64,000 bases of DNA. It comes from RUG12461 sp045657665. Lineage in GTDB: Bacteria > Bacillota > Clostridia > Lachnospirales > Lachnospiraceae. The notes beneath the pieces were generated by a model. The model was given only the letters and a program-made list of their open reading frames with translations, was not told where the DNA came from and ran no database searches. Below are positions 9,183 through 16,886 of this stretch, piece by piece. The stretch is taken from assembly GCA_045657665.1 (NCBI GenBank), contig JAZOTN010000028.1, positions 62,001 to 126,000 of the forward strand, in the 5' to 3' direction. Each line of letters opens with the position of its first letter. Position 1 is the stretch's first letter. The translations under genes and the position numbers were made by a program.

Positions 9183-10187
9183 ATGCGAAATAGAAAACCC
9201 GCCATTTTATTTTTTTTAATCATATTCTTAGGCCTTCTGTTTACGGCCGGATGCCATGTCACACCATCCGCTGTCCCCATCAGCCGGACGGACTTTGCCT
9301 TTGATACCGTCATCACCATCACCGTCTATGACAAAGAGGATGCCAACGCCCTTACGGACTGCTTTTCCCTGGCAGAGCATTATGAGACGCTTTTCAGCCG
9401 CACGCTTGAAGGAAGTGATGTATCCCGGATCAATTCCGCTGGCGGAGCACCTGTCCAAGTCGATCCCGAAACCATTGATCTTCTTGAAAGTGCACTTTCC
9501 TATGCCAGGCTGTCAGGCGGTGTCTTTGATCCCACGATCGGTGCCGTTTCATCGCTCTGGGATTTCAGCTCCGGAAAAGGGGAAGTTCCCGCTGCTTCCG
9601 ATATCGAAGAAGCGGTCAGAACAGTTGATTACACTGAGGTGACGGTTGATAGGGAAAACTGCCTGGTACAGCTTCTGAATAAGGACGCAAGGATCGACCT
9701 CGGCGGGATCGCAAAAGGCTACATTGCAGACCGGATGAAAGATACCCTGCTTTCACACGGAGTTGAAAACGCGATCATCAATCTCGGCGGGAACGTGCTT
9801 GTGATCGGCAATAAACCGGACGGCAGCGCCTATCATATCGGAATACAAAAGCCGTTTGCCGGGGAAGGAACGCCTCTCGCCGAGCTCCCTCTTTCCGATA
9901 TGTCTCTTGTCAGCTCCGGCGTCTATGAAAGATATTTTGAAAAAGACGGGGAGCTCTACCATCATATCCTGGACACAAAAACAGGTTATCCCGTTCGGAA
10001 TAACCTCCTTGGTGTTACGATCCGCTCCCGAAAATCTGTTGACGGAGATGCGCTTTCCACAATCTGTTTTGCACTCGGCCTTGAAAATGGTCTATCACTG
10101 ATCGAATCCATTCCGGACACGGAAGCCGTTTTCATCACGGATGACTACGTGCTTCACCCGTCATCCGGACTTGCGGACGCTTTCTGA
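9183..10187 (+). CDS. apbE: FAD:protein FMN transferase ApbE (lipoprotein)
   Basis: ApbE covalently attaches FMN from FAD to Ser/Thr residues of target flavoproteins on the outer face of the membrane. The 334-residue protein starts with a hydrophobic signal and lipobox FTAGC. It then shows FDTVITITVY, GGVFDPTIG, DLGGIAKGYIAD and the C-terminal D..ST..F.LG stretch (GDALSTICFALGLENG), all characteristic. It is one of few plus-strand genes here and is divergent from proB. Likely targets nearby are RnfG (ITGAT) and RnfD (TGATPL), encoded about 6 kb away; that pairing is inferred. Confidence 0.95.
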   Translation: MRNRKPAILFFLIIFLGLLFTAGCHVTPSAVPISRTDFAFDTVITITVYDKEDANALTDCFSLAEHYETLFSRTLEGSDVSRINSAGGAPVQVDPETIDLLESALSYARLSGGVFDPTIGAVSSLWDFSSGKGEVPAASDIEEAVRTVDYTEVTVDRENCLVQLLNKDARIDLGGIAKGYIADRMKDTLLSHGVENAIINLGGNVLVIGNKPDGSAYHIGIQKPFAGEGTPLAELPLSDMSLVSSGVYERYFEKDGELYHHILDTKTGYPVRNNLLGVTIRSRKSVDGDALSTICFALGLENGLSLIESIPDTEAVFITDDYVLHPSSGLADAF

Positions 10188-10367
10188 TACATCTTCTTTT
10201 CCTTTAGAATCCTCTTTCGAAGAGAAACTGCAGCCGCTGCAGCTTCCCCCGGTGCACCCATCGCATGATCCTTTTCCGGATAGTTCCATGCGAAGATCAC
10301 GGATGACCTTTCGGAGGCAAAAAAAGACTACGATCACAACTACCGCAATGATGATGATCTGTAACAT
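10161..10367 (-). CDS. FeoB-associated Cys-rich membrane protein
   Basis: This 68-residue protein has one N-terminal membrane helix (residues 2-17), a basic segment, then a glycine/cysteine-rich stretch with five cysteines (SCDGCTGGSCSGCSF) and a charged tail. This matches the small FeoB-associated Cys-rich family, often beside ferrous iron transporters, although no feo gene is visible here. It follows the phosphopantetheinyl transferase directly and its 3' end overlaps the convergent apbE by 27 bases. Confidence 0.8.
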   Translation of the reverse strand: MLQIIIIAVVVIVVFFCLRKVIRDLRMELSGKGSCDGCTGGSCSGCSFSSKEDSKGKEDVSESVRKSG

Positions 10368-11033
10368 CTATGAGATCCCCTCCAATATCTCATCCCACTC
10401 CTCACGGGTGGCGATCAAAGGCTTAAGCGCCCCGATCTCCCCCTCTGCGCAGAGGCTAATCGCATGACTCTTGTACACTGTCGTCTCGAATGCATATCGA
10501 TTTCCCTGATACTCGACCTGCTTTCGCGCATAATCAACCTGAAACTCTTCTTCCAGGATCGAAATCCCGATCCCGATCATTTTGGAAAATGCCTCTTTTA
10601 TCGTCCACATCCGAAAGAACAGCTTCTGTGGTTCCGGGTCACAGCTTAACATTTCCATCTCTGTTTCCGAAAAAAAGCGGCGGAACTTCTCCGGCTTAAT
10701 GGATTTCTCCATCTCAACATCCACACCGAGCGGCCTCCTGCCGCTCGCGTATACGACAAGATCTCCTGAGTGGGAAATATTGAAGTCAAAACCTTCCACG
10801 CCGGAAATATACGGCTTTCCGTGCTCCGTTCTTTCGATCCCGATCTTTTGATCCGGGAATGCCTTTGCAGTCATGCTCCTTATAAGAACCGCGCCGACCG
10901 CCCCGCGTATCCGATCAGCGCTCATACGAAAACGACCGATCCGCTCCCGATCCTCTTCGGGAAGCATACGAAGGATACGGCCGGTTTCCTCTTCCAGTTT
11001 CAGTTCTTTATAATCAATGACATGGATTTTCAT
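10368..11033 (-). CDS. 4'-phosphopantetheinyl transferase (Sfp family)
   Basis: The enzyme moves the phosphopantetheine arm of CoA onto a serine of carrier proteins. The 221 residues contain the family hallmarks in order: EHGKPYI, FNISHSGD, GVDVE (metal ligands) and WTIKEAFSKMIG. No polyketide, peptide synthetase or acyl-carrier gene lies in the window, so the target is unknown; it could serve fatty-acid ACP if no AcpS exists. Confidence 0.93.
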   Translation of the reverse strand: MKIHVIDYKELKLEEETGRILRMLPEEDRERIGRFRMSADRIRGAVGAVLIRSMTAKAFPDQKIGIERTEHGKPYISGVEGFDFNISHSGDLVVYASGRRPLGVDVEMEKSIKPEKFRRFFSETEMEMLSCDPEPQKLFFRMWTIKEAFSKMIGIGISILEEEFQVDYARKQVEYQGNRYAFETTVYKSHAISLCAEGEIGALKPLIATREEWDEILEGIS

Positions 11034-11076
11034 CGGACTAACGATCCAAATACTCTTTTGGATCAGGCACCATAGA

Positions 11077-11922
11077 TCACTTCACGGAGTCGCTGTTTAC
11101 CGGGAACGTAAAATAGGTATCCGGATAAGGTTCGTTCTCCAGCGTAAAATGCCACCACTCTTCTTCCAGCGGCTTAAAGCCGTGACTTAGCATCGCATCC
11201 CTGAGGATCATCCGGTTCTGATACTGCTCTTCTGTGATATCCGTATAATCCGGGTGACTGAGCTGCCCGAAATAATCAAATGTGCCGCCCATGTCCACTT
11301 CTTTTCCCGTGTCCATATCAAACAGCGTCAGGTCTACAGTACTTCCTCTGCTGTGACCGGAATGCTCGGCAATATATCCCTCCGGGAAGAGAACATCTTT
11401 ATCCAGTTCCGGATAGAAATATTCCTTCATCCTTGTGTCCGATGTGTCCTCTGCCCAGTTGACAAAATCCGTCACTGCCATCTGGGGGCGGTATGCGTCA
11501 TAGATCTTGAGACGATAACCTTTCTGAATCAGTTCGTCACTGACCTCTTTCAGCGCGGATGCTGCTTCCCTTGTCAGAAGAGCCTCCGGTTCCTCGTAGC
11601 CATCGATACGGTCACCGACAAAGTTGTAGGTAGAGTAATAACGAATCTCAAGGATCGCATCCGGAACCGCATCTCCGATCAATACGAAATCGGAAGAATC
11701 ATCCGAATAGTTGATGCCGTCATCACCGGTTTCCGGTTCAGACGGAGTATCAAATCCGCCGCCCATATTATCCAATGTATCGACACTTTCTGCCGGAGTA
11801 GCTGGTTCAGTTACGTTCTCCGTACCGGAAGGCTCTGCAGTGCTGCCTCCGCAGCCGACGGAAAACGCAAGCAAAATTGTCATTCCCAGAGCAGCCGTTT
11901 TTCTTACAAGTCTTTTTTTCAT
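11077..11922 (-). CDS. D-Ala-D-Ala dipeptidase-like lipoprotein (VanX/DdpX, M15D)
   Basis: The 281-residue protein has a signal peptide with lipobox SVGC, an acidic linker to about residue 75, then an M15D peptidase domain. Zinc ligands are visible in SGHSRGSTVD (His and Asp) and EEWWHF (His), with the catalytic Glu in EEW. Such enzymes cleave D-alanyl-D-alanine dipeptide. Being anchored outside, with no van genes nearby, it more likely recycles wall-derived dipeptide than confers glycopeptide resistance. Confidence 0.9.
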   Translation of the reverse strand: MKKRLVRKTAALGMTILLAFSVGCGGSTAEPSGTENVTEPATPAESVDTLDNMGGGFDTPSEPETGDDGINYSDDSSDFVLIGDAVPDAILEIRYYSTYNFVGDRIDGYEEPEALLTREAASALKEVSDELIQKGYRLKIYDAYRPQMAVTDFVNWAEDTSDTRMKEYFYPELDKDVLFPEGYIAEHSGHSRGSTVDLTLFDMDTGKEVDMGGTFDYFGQLSHPDYTDITEEQYQNRMILRDAMLSHGFKPLEEEWWHFTLENEPYPDTYFTFPVNSDSVK

Positions 11923-11934
11923 CAGTCTCTCCTC

Positions 11935-12975
11935 TTATAATTTACACCGGCTGTCCGTGGTGATACGGCCGGCCAGAATATCATTATAGTCTGCAAGATT
12001 TTTTCGAAGGAGTTCCGGGATCTTCAGCTCATATGGACATCGACTCATGCAGATCCCGCAGTCCACGCAGTCATTGATCTTTTTCATCTCATTCTGCCAG
12101 TGCTCCGTTAACCAGTCCTCTGAACGCGCGCGGCGGATCATACGGAACATCCTTGCACACTGGTTGATGGTGATCCCCACCGTGCAGGGCATACAGTAGC
12201 CGCAGCCTCGGCAGAAATCGCCGGAAAGCTCGGCCCTGTCTTTCTCGATCACCGCTTTTAGTTCCTCCGTCATCTCCGGTATCTCATCAAAGAATGAAAG
12301 CCATTCATCAAGCTCCTCATCTCTTTGTATCCCCCAGATCGGAAGCACCGGATACTGTGAAAGAAATGCCATGCAGGCTTTTGAATTGGTAAGAAGACCT
12401 CCGGACAAACCCTTCATCGCAAGGAAACCCATGCCGGCATCCGCACACGCTTTTACCAGAGCGATATCCCGATCTGTGGCAAGATACGAAAACGGGAACT
12501 GCAGTGTTTCATAAAGACCGCTCTCGATGATCTCCTCCGCCACACCGATCTTATGCGCCGTGATCCCGATATGCCGGATCTTCCCCTGTTCCTTTGCTTC
12601 CACCATGGCCTCGTAAAGTCCCGTACCGTCAGAAGGGCGATAGCACTGCGGCACACAGTGAAGCTGATAGAGATCCAGATAATCCGTTCTCAGATTTTTC
12701 AGTGAGTTATTAAGCTGCTCTCGGAGTTCGTCTCCGGTCTTCGCAGTGGTTTTGGACGCAATATACACCTTTTCGCGCATCCCATCAAACGCCGCCCCCA
12801 GCTTTTCTTCGCTGTCGGAATAAGCGCGCGCCGTATCAAAGAAAAGCATGCCTCCTTCGTATGCCTTTCGAAGGAGGCTGACAGCTGTTTCTTTATTGAC
12901 ACGTTGGATCGGAAGTGCGCCAAAAGCGTTCTTCGGCACCGTAATGCCGGTCTTTCCGAGAGTATAAGAGATCAT
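11935..12975 (-). CDS. Aldo/keto reductase with C-terminal 4Fe-4S domain
   Basis: The start at 12975 (MISYTLGKTGITV) overlaps the rnfB stop as ATGA, giving 346 residues. Residues 1 to about 240 form the aldo/keto reductase barrel, with DTARAYSDSE (catalytic Asp and Tyr) and LDLYQLH. The C-terminus carries ferredoxin-like cysteines: CRGCGYCMPC and CVDCGICMSRCP. Proteins of this type are predicted oxidoreductases using NAD(P)H and Fe-S clusters; the substrate is unknown. Coupling to the Rnf operon suggests it exchanges electrons with the ferredoxin or NADH pool. Confidence 0.9.
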   Translation of the reverse strand: MISYTLGKTGITVPKNAFGALPIQRVNKETAVSLLRKAYEGGMLFFDTARAYSDSEEKLGAAFDGMREKVYIASKTTAKTGDELREQLNNSLKNLRTDYLDLYQLHCVPQCYRPSDGTGLYEAMVEAKEQGKIRHIGITAHKIGVAEEIIESGLYETLQFPFSYLATDRDIALVKACADAGMGFLAMKGLSGGLLTNSKACMAFLSQYPVLPIWGIQRDEELDEWLSFFDEIPEMTEELKAVIEKDRAELSGDFCRGCGYCMPCTVGITINQCARMFRMIRRARSEDWLTEHWQNEMKKINDCVDCGICMSRCPYELKIPELLRKNLADYNDILAGRITTDSRCKL

Positions 12976-13793
12976 GAAGCCTCTGCTTTCTTCGGCAGTG
13001 CGCCGAGGATGACCTTCTTCGGACATTTCTCCGCACAGGTGCCGCATTTGATACATTTACTCTGATCCACATAAGCGATATTGTTTTCCACATGAACCGC
13101 ATCCGCCGGGCAGTTCTTCGCGCAGAGTCCGCAGCCGATACATCCCGCAGAGCAGACTGCCATCACGTTCTTGCCCTTATCCTTTGAGCTGCACCGCACC
13201 AGGTACTCCGCAGAATACGGCACCAGCTCGATCAGATGGCGTGGACAGGTATCAATGCATTTTCCGCAGGCCTTGCAGGCGTCCTTATCCACTCGAGCGA
13301 TGCCGTCCACAATATGGATCGCGTCGAAGGGGCATACACTAACGCAGGAACCGAATCCGTAGCACCCGTACTGGCAGGATTTAGGGCCACCGCCCGGAAC
13401 GTATTTCATAGCCGTACATTCCTTGATGCCGTCATATTCATAATTCGATTTTGCTTTTTCGCAGCTTCCGGAGCATTTCACAAAAGCGACCTGCCTCTCT
13501 CCTTCTTCTGCCGCAACTCCCATGATCTCACCGACCTTTGCTGCAACGGGGGTTCCTCCGACAGGGCACTGCCCTACAGGCGCTTCTCCCTTCACGATGG
13601 CAGCCGCAAGACCGGAGCACCCGGGATAGCCGCATCCTCCGCAGTTATTACCGGGAAGTACGCCCAGGATCTTCTCCTCTCTCGGGTCCACTTCCACCTT
13701 GAATTTTTCTCCCGAAATTCCCAGGAAAAATCCGATCAGAATGCCGATCACGCCGACCACAACGGCAGCGATGATAATTTCTGTTACATTCAT
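12972..13793 (-). CDS. rnfB: Rnf complex subunit RnfB (Fe-S protein)
   Basis: RnfB is the presumed ferredoxin-accepting subunit of the ion-translocating ferredoxin:NAD oxidoreductase. The 273 residues have an N-terminal membrane helix (about 5-25) and a four-Cys cluster domain (CGGCGYPGC). Several [4Fe-4S] motifs follow: CYGFGSCVSVCP, CKACGKCIDTCP, CIGCGLCAKNCP and CIKCGTCAEKCP. It is the last rnf gene, separated from rnfA by a palindromic element and coupled to the aldo/keto reductase. Confidence 0.96.
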   Translation of the reverse strand: MNVTEIIIAAVVVGVIGILIGFFLGISGEKFKVEVDPREEKILGVLPGNNCGGCGYPGCSGLAAAIVKGEAPVGQCPVGGTPVAAKVGEIMGVAAEEGERQVAFVKCSGSCEKAKSNYEYDGIKECTAMKYVPGGGPKSCQYGCYGFGSCVSVCPFDAIHIVDGIARVDKDACKACGKCIDTCPRHLIELVPYSAEYLVRCSSKDKGKNVMAVCSAGCIGCGLCAKNCPADAVHVENNIAYVDQSKCIKCGTCAEKCPKKVILGALPKKAEAS

Positions 13794-13825
13794 TTTGTTC
13801 TCCTTTATTGTTATCTACCTAATTC

Positions 13826-13949
13826 GCAGTGCCATTCGGAAAATCTTCGATTTTCCTCATTTCCGGGCTTCGCCCTATCGTCCCTTCGCACCACATCATT
13901 CTCCTCATGCAAGCATGATCGAATGATGCGTTGCTCGTGCCGGCACTGC
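13826..13949. repeat. Branched palindromic element inside the rnf operon
   Basis: Outer arms GCAGTGCC (13826-13833) and GGCACTGC (13942-13949) are perfect inverted repeats. Inside are smaller hairpins: GGAAAAT/ATTTTCC, GGGC/GCCC, ATCATT/AATGAT and CATGC/GCATG. There is no convincing gene. It lies between rnfA and rnfB, would be transcribed with them and could form a cloverleaf-like RNA. It may be a dispersed repeat or an mRNA processing or stability site. Confidence 0.6.
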
Positions 13950-13962
13950 TCATGCCTAACGC

Positions 13963-14538
13963 TCATATCATGCCACTGAATCCCATGAACGCGATCGACA
14001 TCAAACATGCCGTTACGAGCACGATTGCCGTTCCCTGAAACGTCTTCGGTACATCATTGTCCTCAATCTTCTCACGAAGTCCTGCCATCAGCACGATCGC
14101 GATGAAGAATCCGACTGCCGTGGCAAGGCCGTTCACAACACTCTCCAGAATCCCGTAGCTCTTGGTTACGTTTGTGATCGCCACGCCAAGTACTGCGCAG
14201 TTTGTGGTGATGAGCGGCAGGAACACGCCGAGGGATTCATAAAGCGGAGGCACCTTTTTCTTGAGAAACATCTCCACAAACTGCACGAGCGCCGCGATCA
14301 CGAGAATAAAGATGATCGTCTGCAGGTACTCGATGTGGAGCGGCACCATGATAAACTTGTAAATGAGCGAGGTCACAAAGGAGGAAATCCCGATAACAAA
14401 GATTACCGCTCCTCCCATCCCGGCAGCCGTCTTCGTGTTCTTGGAAACACCGAGGAACGGGCAGATGCCGAGGAACTGGCTGAGCACCACGTTGTTTACA
14501 ATCGCTGACCCAACTGCGATCAGTAATAATGTCTTCAT
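13963..14538 (-). CDS. rnfA: Rnf complex subunit RnfA
   Basis: This 191-residue integral membrane protein has six predicted helices and the family signatures NNVVLSQFLGICPFLGVSK near the N-terminus and TTNCAVLGVA in the middle. RnfA and RnfE form the inverted-topology pair of the membrane core, where a cysteine-coordinated cluster is thought to carry electrons across. It overlaps rnfE by ATGA. Confidence 0.97.
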   Translation of the reverse strand: MKTLLLIAVGSAIVNNVVLSQFLGICPFLGVSKNTKTAAGMGGAVIFVIGISSFVTSLIYKFIMVPLHIEYLQTIIFILVIAALVQFVEMFLKKKVPPLYESLGVFLPLITTNCAVLGVAITNVTKSYGILESVVNGLATAVGFFIAIVLMAGLREKIEDNDVPKTFQGTAIVLVTACLMSIAFMGFSGMI

Positions 14539-15272
14539 TCCGCAGCCTCCTTTCCGGCCGAATCAGCCTTGGGAGCGCTGCTCTTCCCGGTACATCCTGC
14601 GGAAAAACCACAGCTCATGCAATCTCCGGACATGCAGCCGACCGGCGCATGAAGCGGCTTCCCTTTTTCCGCGGCTTTCTTGCGGATAATATTCATGATC
14701 GCCACAAGAAATGCCAGCACAAGAAACGCGCCAGGCGCCATGATAAAGATCGTGATCGGTGTGAACCAGCTTAAGGAAAGAACCTGAACGCCAAAAAGCT
14801 GTCCGGAGCCTAGAAGCTCTCTCACTGCGCCGAGGCACATCAGACCGAAGGTGAAACCGAGGCCCATACCGATACCGTCAAAGATCGAGGGAAGGACCGG
14901 ATTTTTGCTCGCGTAGCTTTCCGCACGTCCCAAGATGATACAGTTTACAACGATAAGCGGAATGTAAAGGCCGAGTGCACTGTAAAGGCTGTTGAGATAA
15001 GCCTGCATCAAAAACTGCACCACAGTCACAAGTGAAGCCACAACAACGATGAATGCCGGGATACGCAGACCGTCCGGGATCACCTTTCGGAACATGGAGA
15101 TCAGAAGGTTTGCAAGCACCAGTACAACCGTTGTCGAAAGTCCCATGCCGATACCGTTAATGATGGAAGTGGTAACGGCCAGTGTCGGACACATACCGAG
15201 CATCAGCACGAAGGTCGGATTTTCGGTGATCAGTCCGTTTTTTAATCGTTCTAATAAAACATTTTCCTTCAT
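14535..15272 (-). CDS. rnfE: Rnf complex subunit RnfE with Cys-rich C-terminal tail
   Basis: This is a 245-residue homologue of RnfA with NPTFVLMLGMCPTLAVTTS and VVNCIILGRAE. After the last membrane helix a basic stretch leads into a tail of about 35 residues with GCMSGDCMSCGFSAGC, that is, four cysteines. Ordinary RnfE ends near the membrane, so the tail is an addition that might bind metal or a cluster. It is co-transcribed between rnfG and rnfA. Confidence 0.95.
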   Translation of the reverse strand: MKENVLLERLKNGLITENPTFVLMLGMCPTLAVTTSIINGIGMGLSTTVVLVLANLLISMFRKVIPDGLRIPAFIVVVASLVTVVQFLMQAYLNSLYSALGLYIPLIVVNCIILGRAESYASKNPVLPSIFDGIGMGLGFTFGLMCLGAVRELLGSGQLFGVQVLSLSWFTPITIFIMAPGAFLVLAFLVAIMNIIRKKAAEKGKPLHAPVGCMSGDCMSCGFSAGCTGKSSAPKADSAGKEAAE

Positions 15273-15302
15273 CTTTTATCCTCCAAAGGGAAATCCCAAT
15301 AA

Positions 15303-15911
15303 TTATTCCAGGAACTCATGGAAAGTGATGATCGCTGCATTGACGCCGTTTGCCATCGCGCGGCTCGTAATCGTCGCGCCTGTAATGGCCTCGATCTGGT
15401 GATCGCCCTGGGAATCTCCCTTTACGACTTCAAACGCGTCCACAAGCTTGTTCGCAAACTGCGAGAAAAACGCTTCTTCCGCGGCCTTGCTGCCAAGTCC
15501 CGGGGTCTCTGCGATGTCCGTAATAGAATAGCCGTTTACGGTTCCGTCCGCACGGATGCCAACGGAAAACGTGATACTGGACTGGCTGCCGTCATTGGCT
15601 GTCACATTGATCACATATCCGAGAGGCTCGCCTGCTGCGTCATTTGCAATCTTGATACTCTTTATCGTATCTTTATATCCGTTGCTTTCAAGGAACTGAT
15701 TGATCTCCTCCAGAGAAGCCTCTGCTTCGCCGAAAGCCGTCGCATCGTTAAATACCGCGATATATGCAGCTTCTTCCGCGGCGAGTTCAGCCGCTTCGAT
15801 ACGTGTTTTCGTGATCTCATGAACCGCACCGAGGATAAAGCCCAGTACCAGAGTAAATACCGTCAGGATGAGCGCGTCATGAACGATTATTTTGGTCGCA
15901 CTGCCTTTCAT
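15303..15911 (-). CDS. rnfG: Rnf complex subunit RnfG (flavoprotein)
   Basis: This 202-residue protein has one N-terminal membrane anchor (about residues 11-30) and an FMN-binding domain. The covalent FMN site is visible as EAITGATITS near the C-terminus. FMN is attached by ApbE through a phosphodiester bond; an apbE gene lies in the window. The start overlaps the rnfD stop by ATGA. Confidence 0.95.
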   Translation of the reverse strand: MKGSATKIIVHDALILTVFTLVLGFILGAVHEITKTRIEAAELAAEEAAYIAVFNDATAFGEAEASLEEINQFLESNGYKDTIKSIKIANDAAGEPLGYVINVTANDGSQSSITFSVGIRADGTVNGYSITDIAETPGLGSKAAEEAFFSQFANKLVDAFEVVKGDSQGDHQIEAITGATITSRAMANGVNAAIITFHEFLE

Positions 15912-16867
15912 GATTTCGCCTCCTTTTCTTTTTTCAGTCCAAAGGCTCTCGGTATCGTGATCTTTTCAATAAGCGGCACCAGAAGGTTGCTGATAATGAT
16001 CGCAAACGAAACACCTTCTGCGTTCGCGCCGAAAAGCCGGAAGATACCGGTCAGAACACCGCAGCAGATACCAAAGAGGATCTGTCCGAGAGGTGTGATG
16101 GGACTCGTTACATAATCCGTCGCCATGAAGAAAGCGCCAAGCATCAGTCCGCCTCCGCAGAGCTCTGCTACGATATAGTTGCCGTCAAATCCTCTCCCGC
16201 TGAAGATCAGGATGAAGATCACAAAGGAAACGATGTAGCTTCCCGGGATCCGAAGATCGATGACTCCCATCAGGATCAGGAAGATCGCGCCGATCAGGAT
16301 CAGAAGCGTTGAGGTTTCTCCGATAGTACCGGCCGTTTTACCAAGCAGCATATCCAGTGTATTTACATAACCGTCGCCGTTCTTGATGATGGCAAGAGGC
16401 GTTGCTCCCGTAAAAGCATCCGGTGCAAATCGGCTGGCAGAAAAACTTGTCATCTGCGCCGCGAACGCCGTGATAAGAAAGCACCTCGCACCGAGCGCCG
16501 GGTTCATGAAATTCTGCCCCAGTCCGCCGAACAGGCACTTCACGATCGCGATCGCAAAAACGCCGCCGATCACTGCCATCCACCAGGGAAGGTTCGGGGG
16601 GAGGTTTAACGCTAGCAGAAGTCCCGTTACAACCGCCGAAAGATCCGAGATCGTGTTCGGCTTTTTTACAATTTTGTTGAAGATCCATTCCGTAGCGACA
16701 CAGGACGCGATCGTTACTGCAACGAGCATCGCAGCATGCCAGCCGAAGTTGATGATCCCGAAAATCGTGGTCGGCAGCAGCGCGATGATCACATAGAGCA
16801 TGATCCGTCCGGTTGTGTCTTTCGCCCTGACATGGGGCGAGGATGAAACCTTTATTTTCTCATTCAA
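15908..16867 (-). CDS. rnfD: Rnf complex subunit RnfD, TTG start
   Basis: I place the start at a TTG codon (16867) because GGGAGGG lies about 8 bases before it, and the protein then begins LNEKIKVSSSPHVRAKDTTG, the usual RnfD start; the in-frame ATG upstream lies deep in rnfC. It is 319 residues with about nine membrane helices. FTGATPLAI is the covalent FMN site expected for RnfD/NqrB proteins. It forms the membrane core with RnfA, RnfE and RnfG. Confidence 0.93.
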   Translation of the reverse strand: MNEKIKVSSSPHVRAKDTTGRIMLYVIIALLPTTIFGIINFGWHAAMLVAVTIASCVATEWIFNKIVKKPNTISDLSAVVTGLLLALNLPPNLPWWMAVIGGVFAIAIVKCLFGGLGQNFMNPALGARCFLITAFAAQMTSFSASRFAPDAFTGATPLAIIKNGDGYVNTLDMLLGKTAGTIGETSTLLILIGAIFLILMGVIDLRIPGSYIVSFVIFILIFSGRGFDGNYIVAELCGGGLMLGAFFMATDYVTSPITPLGQILFGICCGVLTGIFRLFGANAEGVSFAIIISNLLVPLIEKITIPRAFGLKKEKEAKS

Positions 16868-16886
16868 TGAAAGTCCCTCCCTATCG

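Noticed and set aside
11077..11922. Glycopeptide resistance (vanX) gene
   Set aside because: No vanA/B-type ligase, vanH or vanRS nearby, and the enzyme carries a lipoprotein signal, so it would act outside the cell.
13811..14008. Minus-strand frame of 65 codons between rnfA and rnfB
   Set aside because: It covers the palindromic element and part of rnfA; the sequence has no protein-like pattern.
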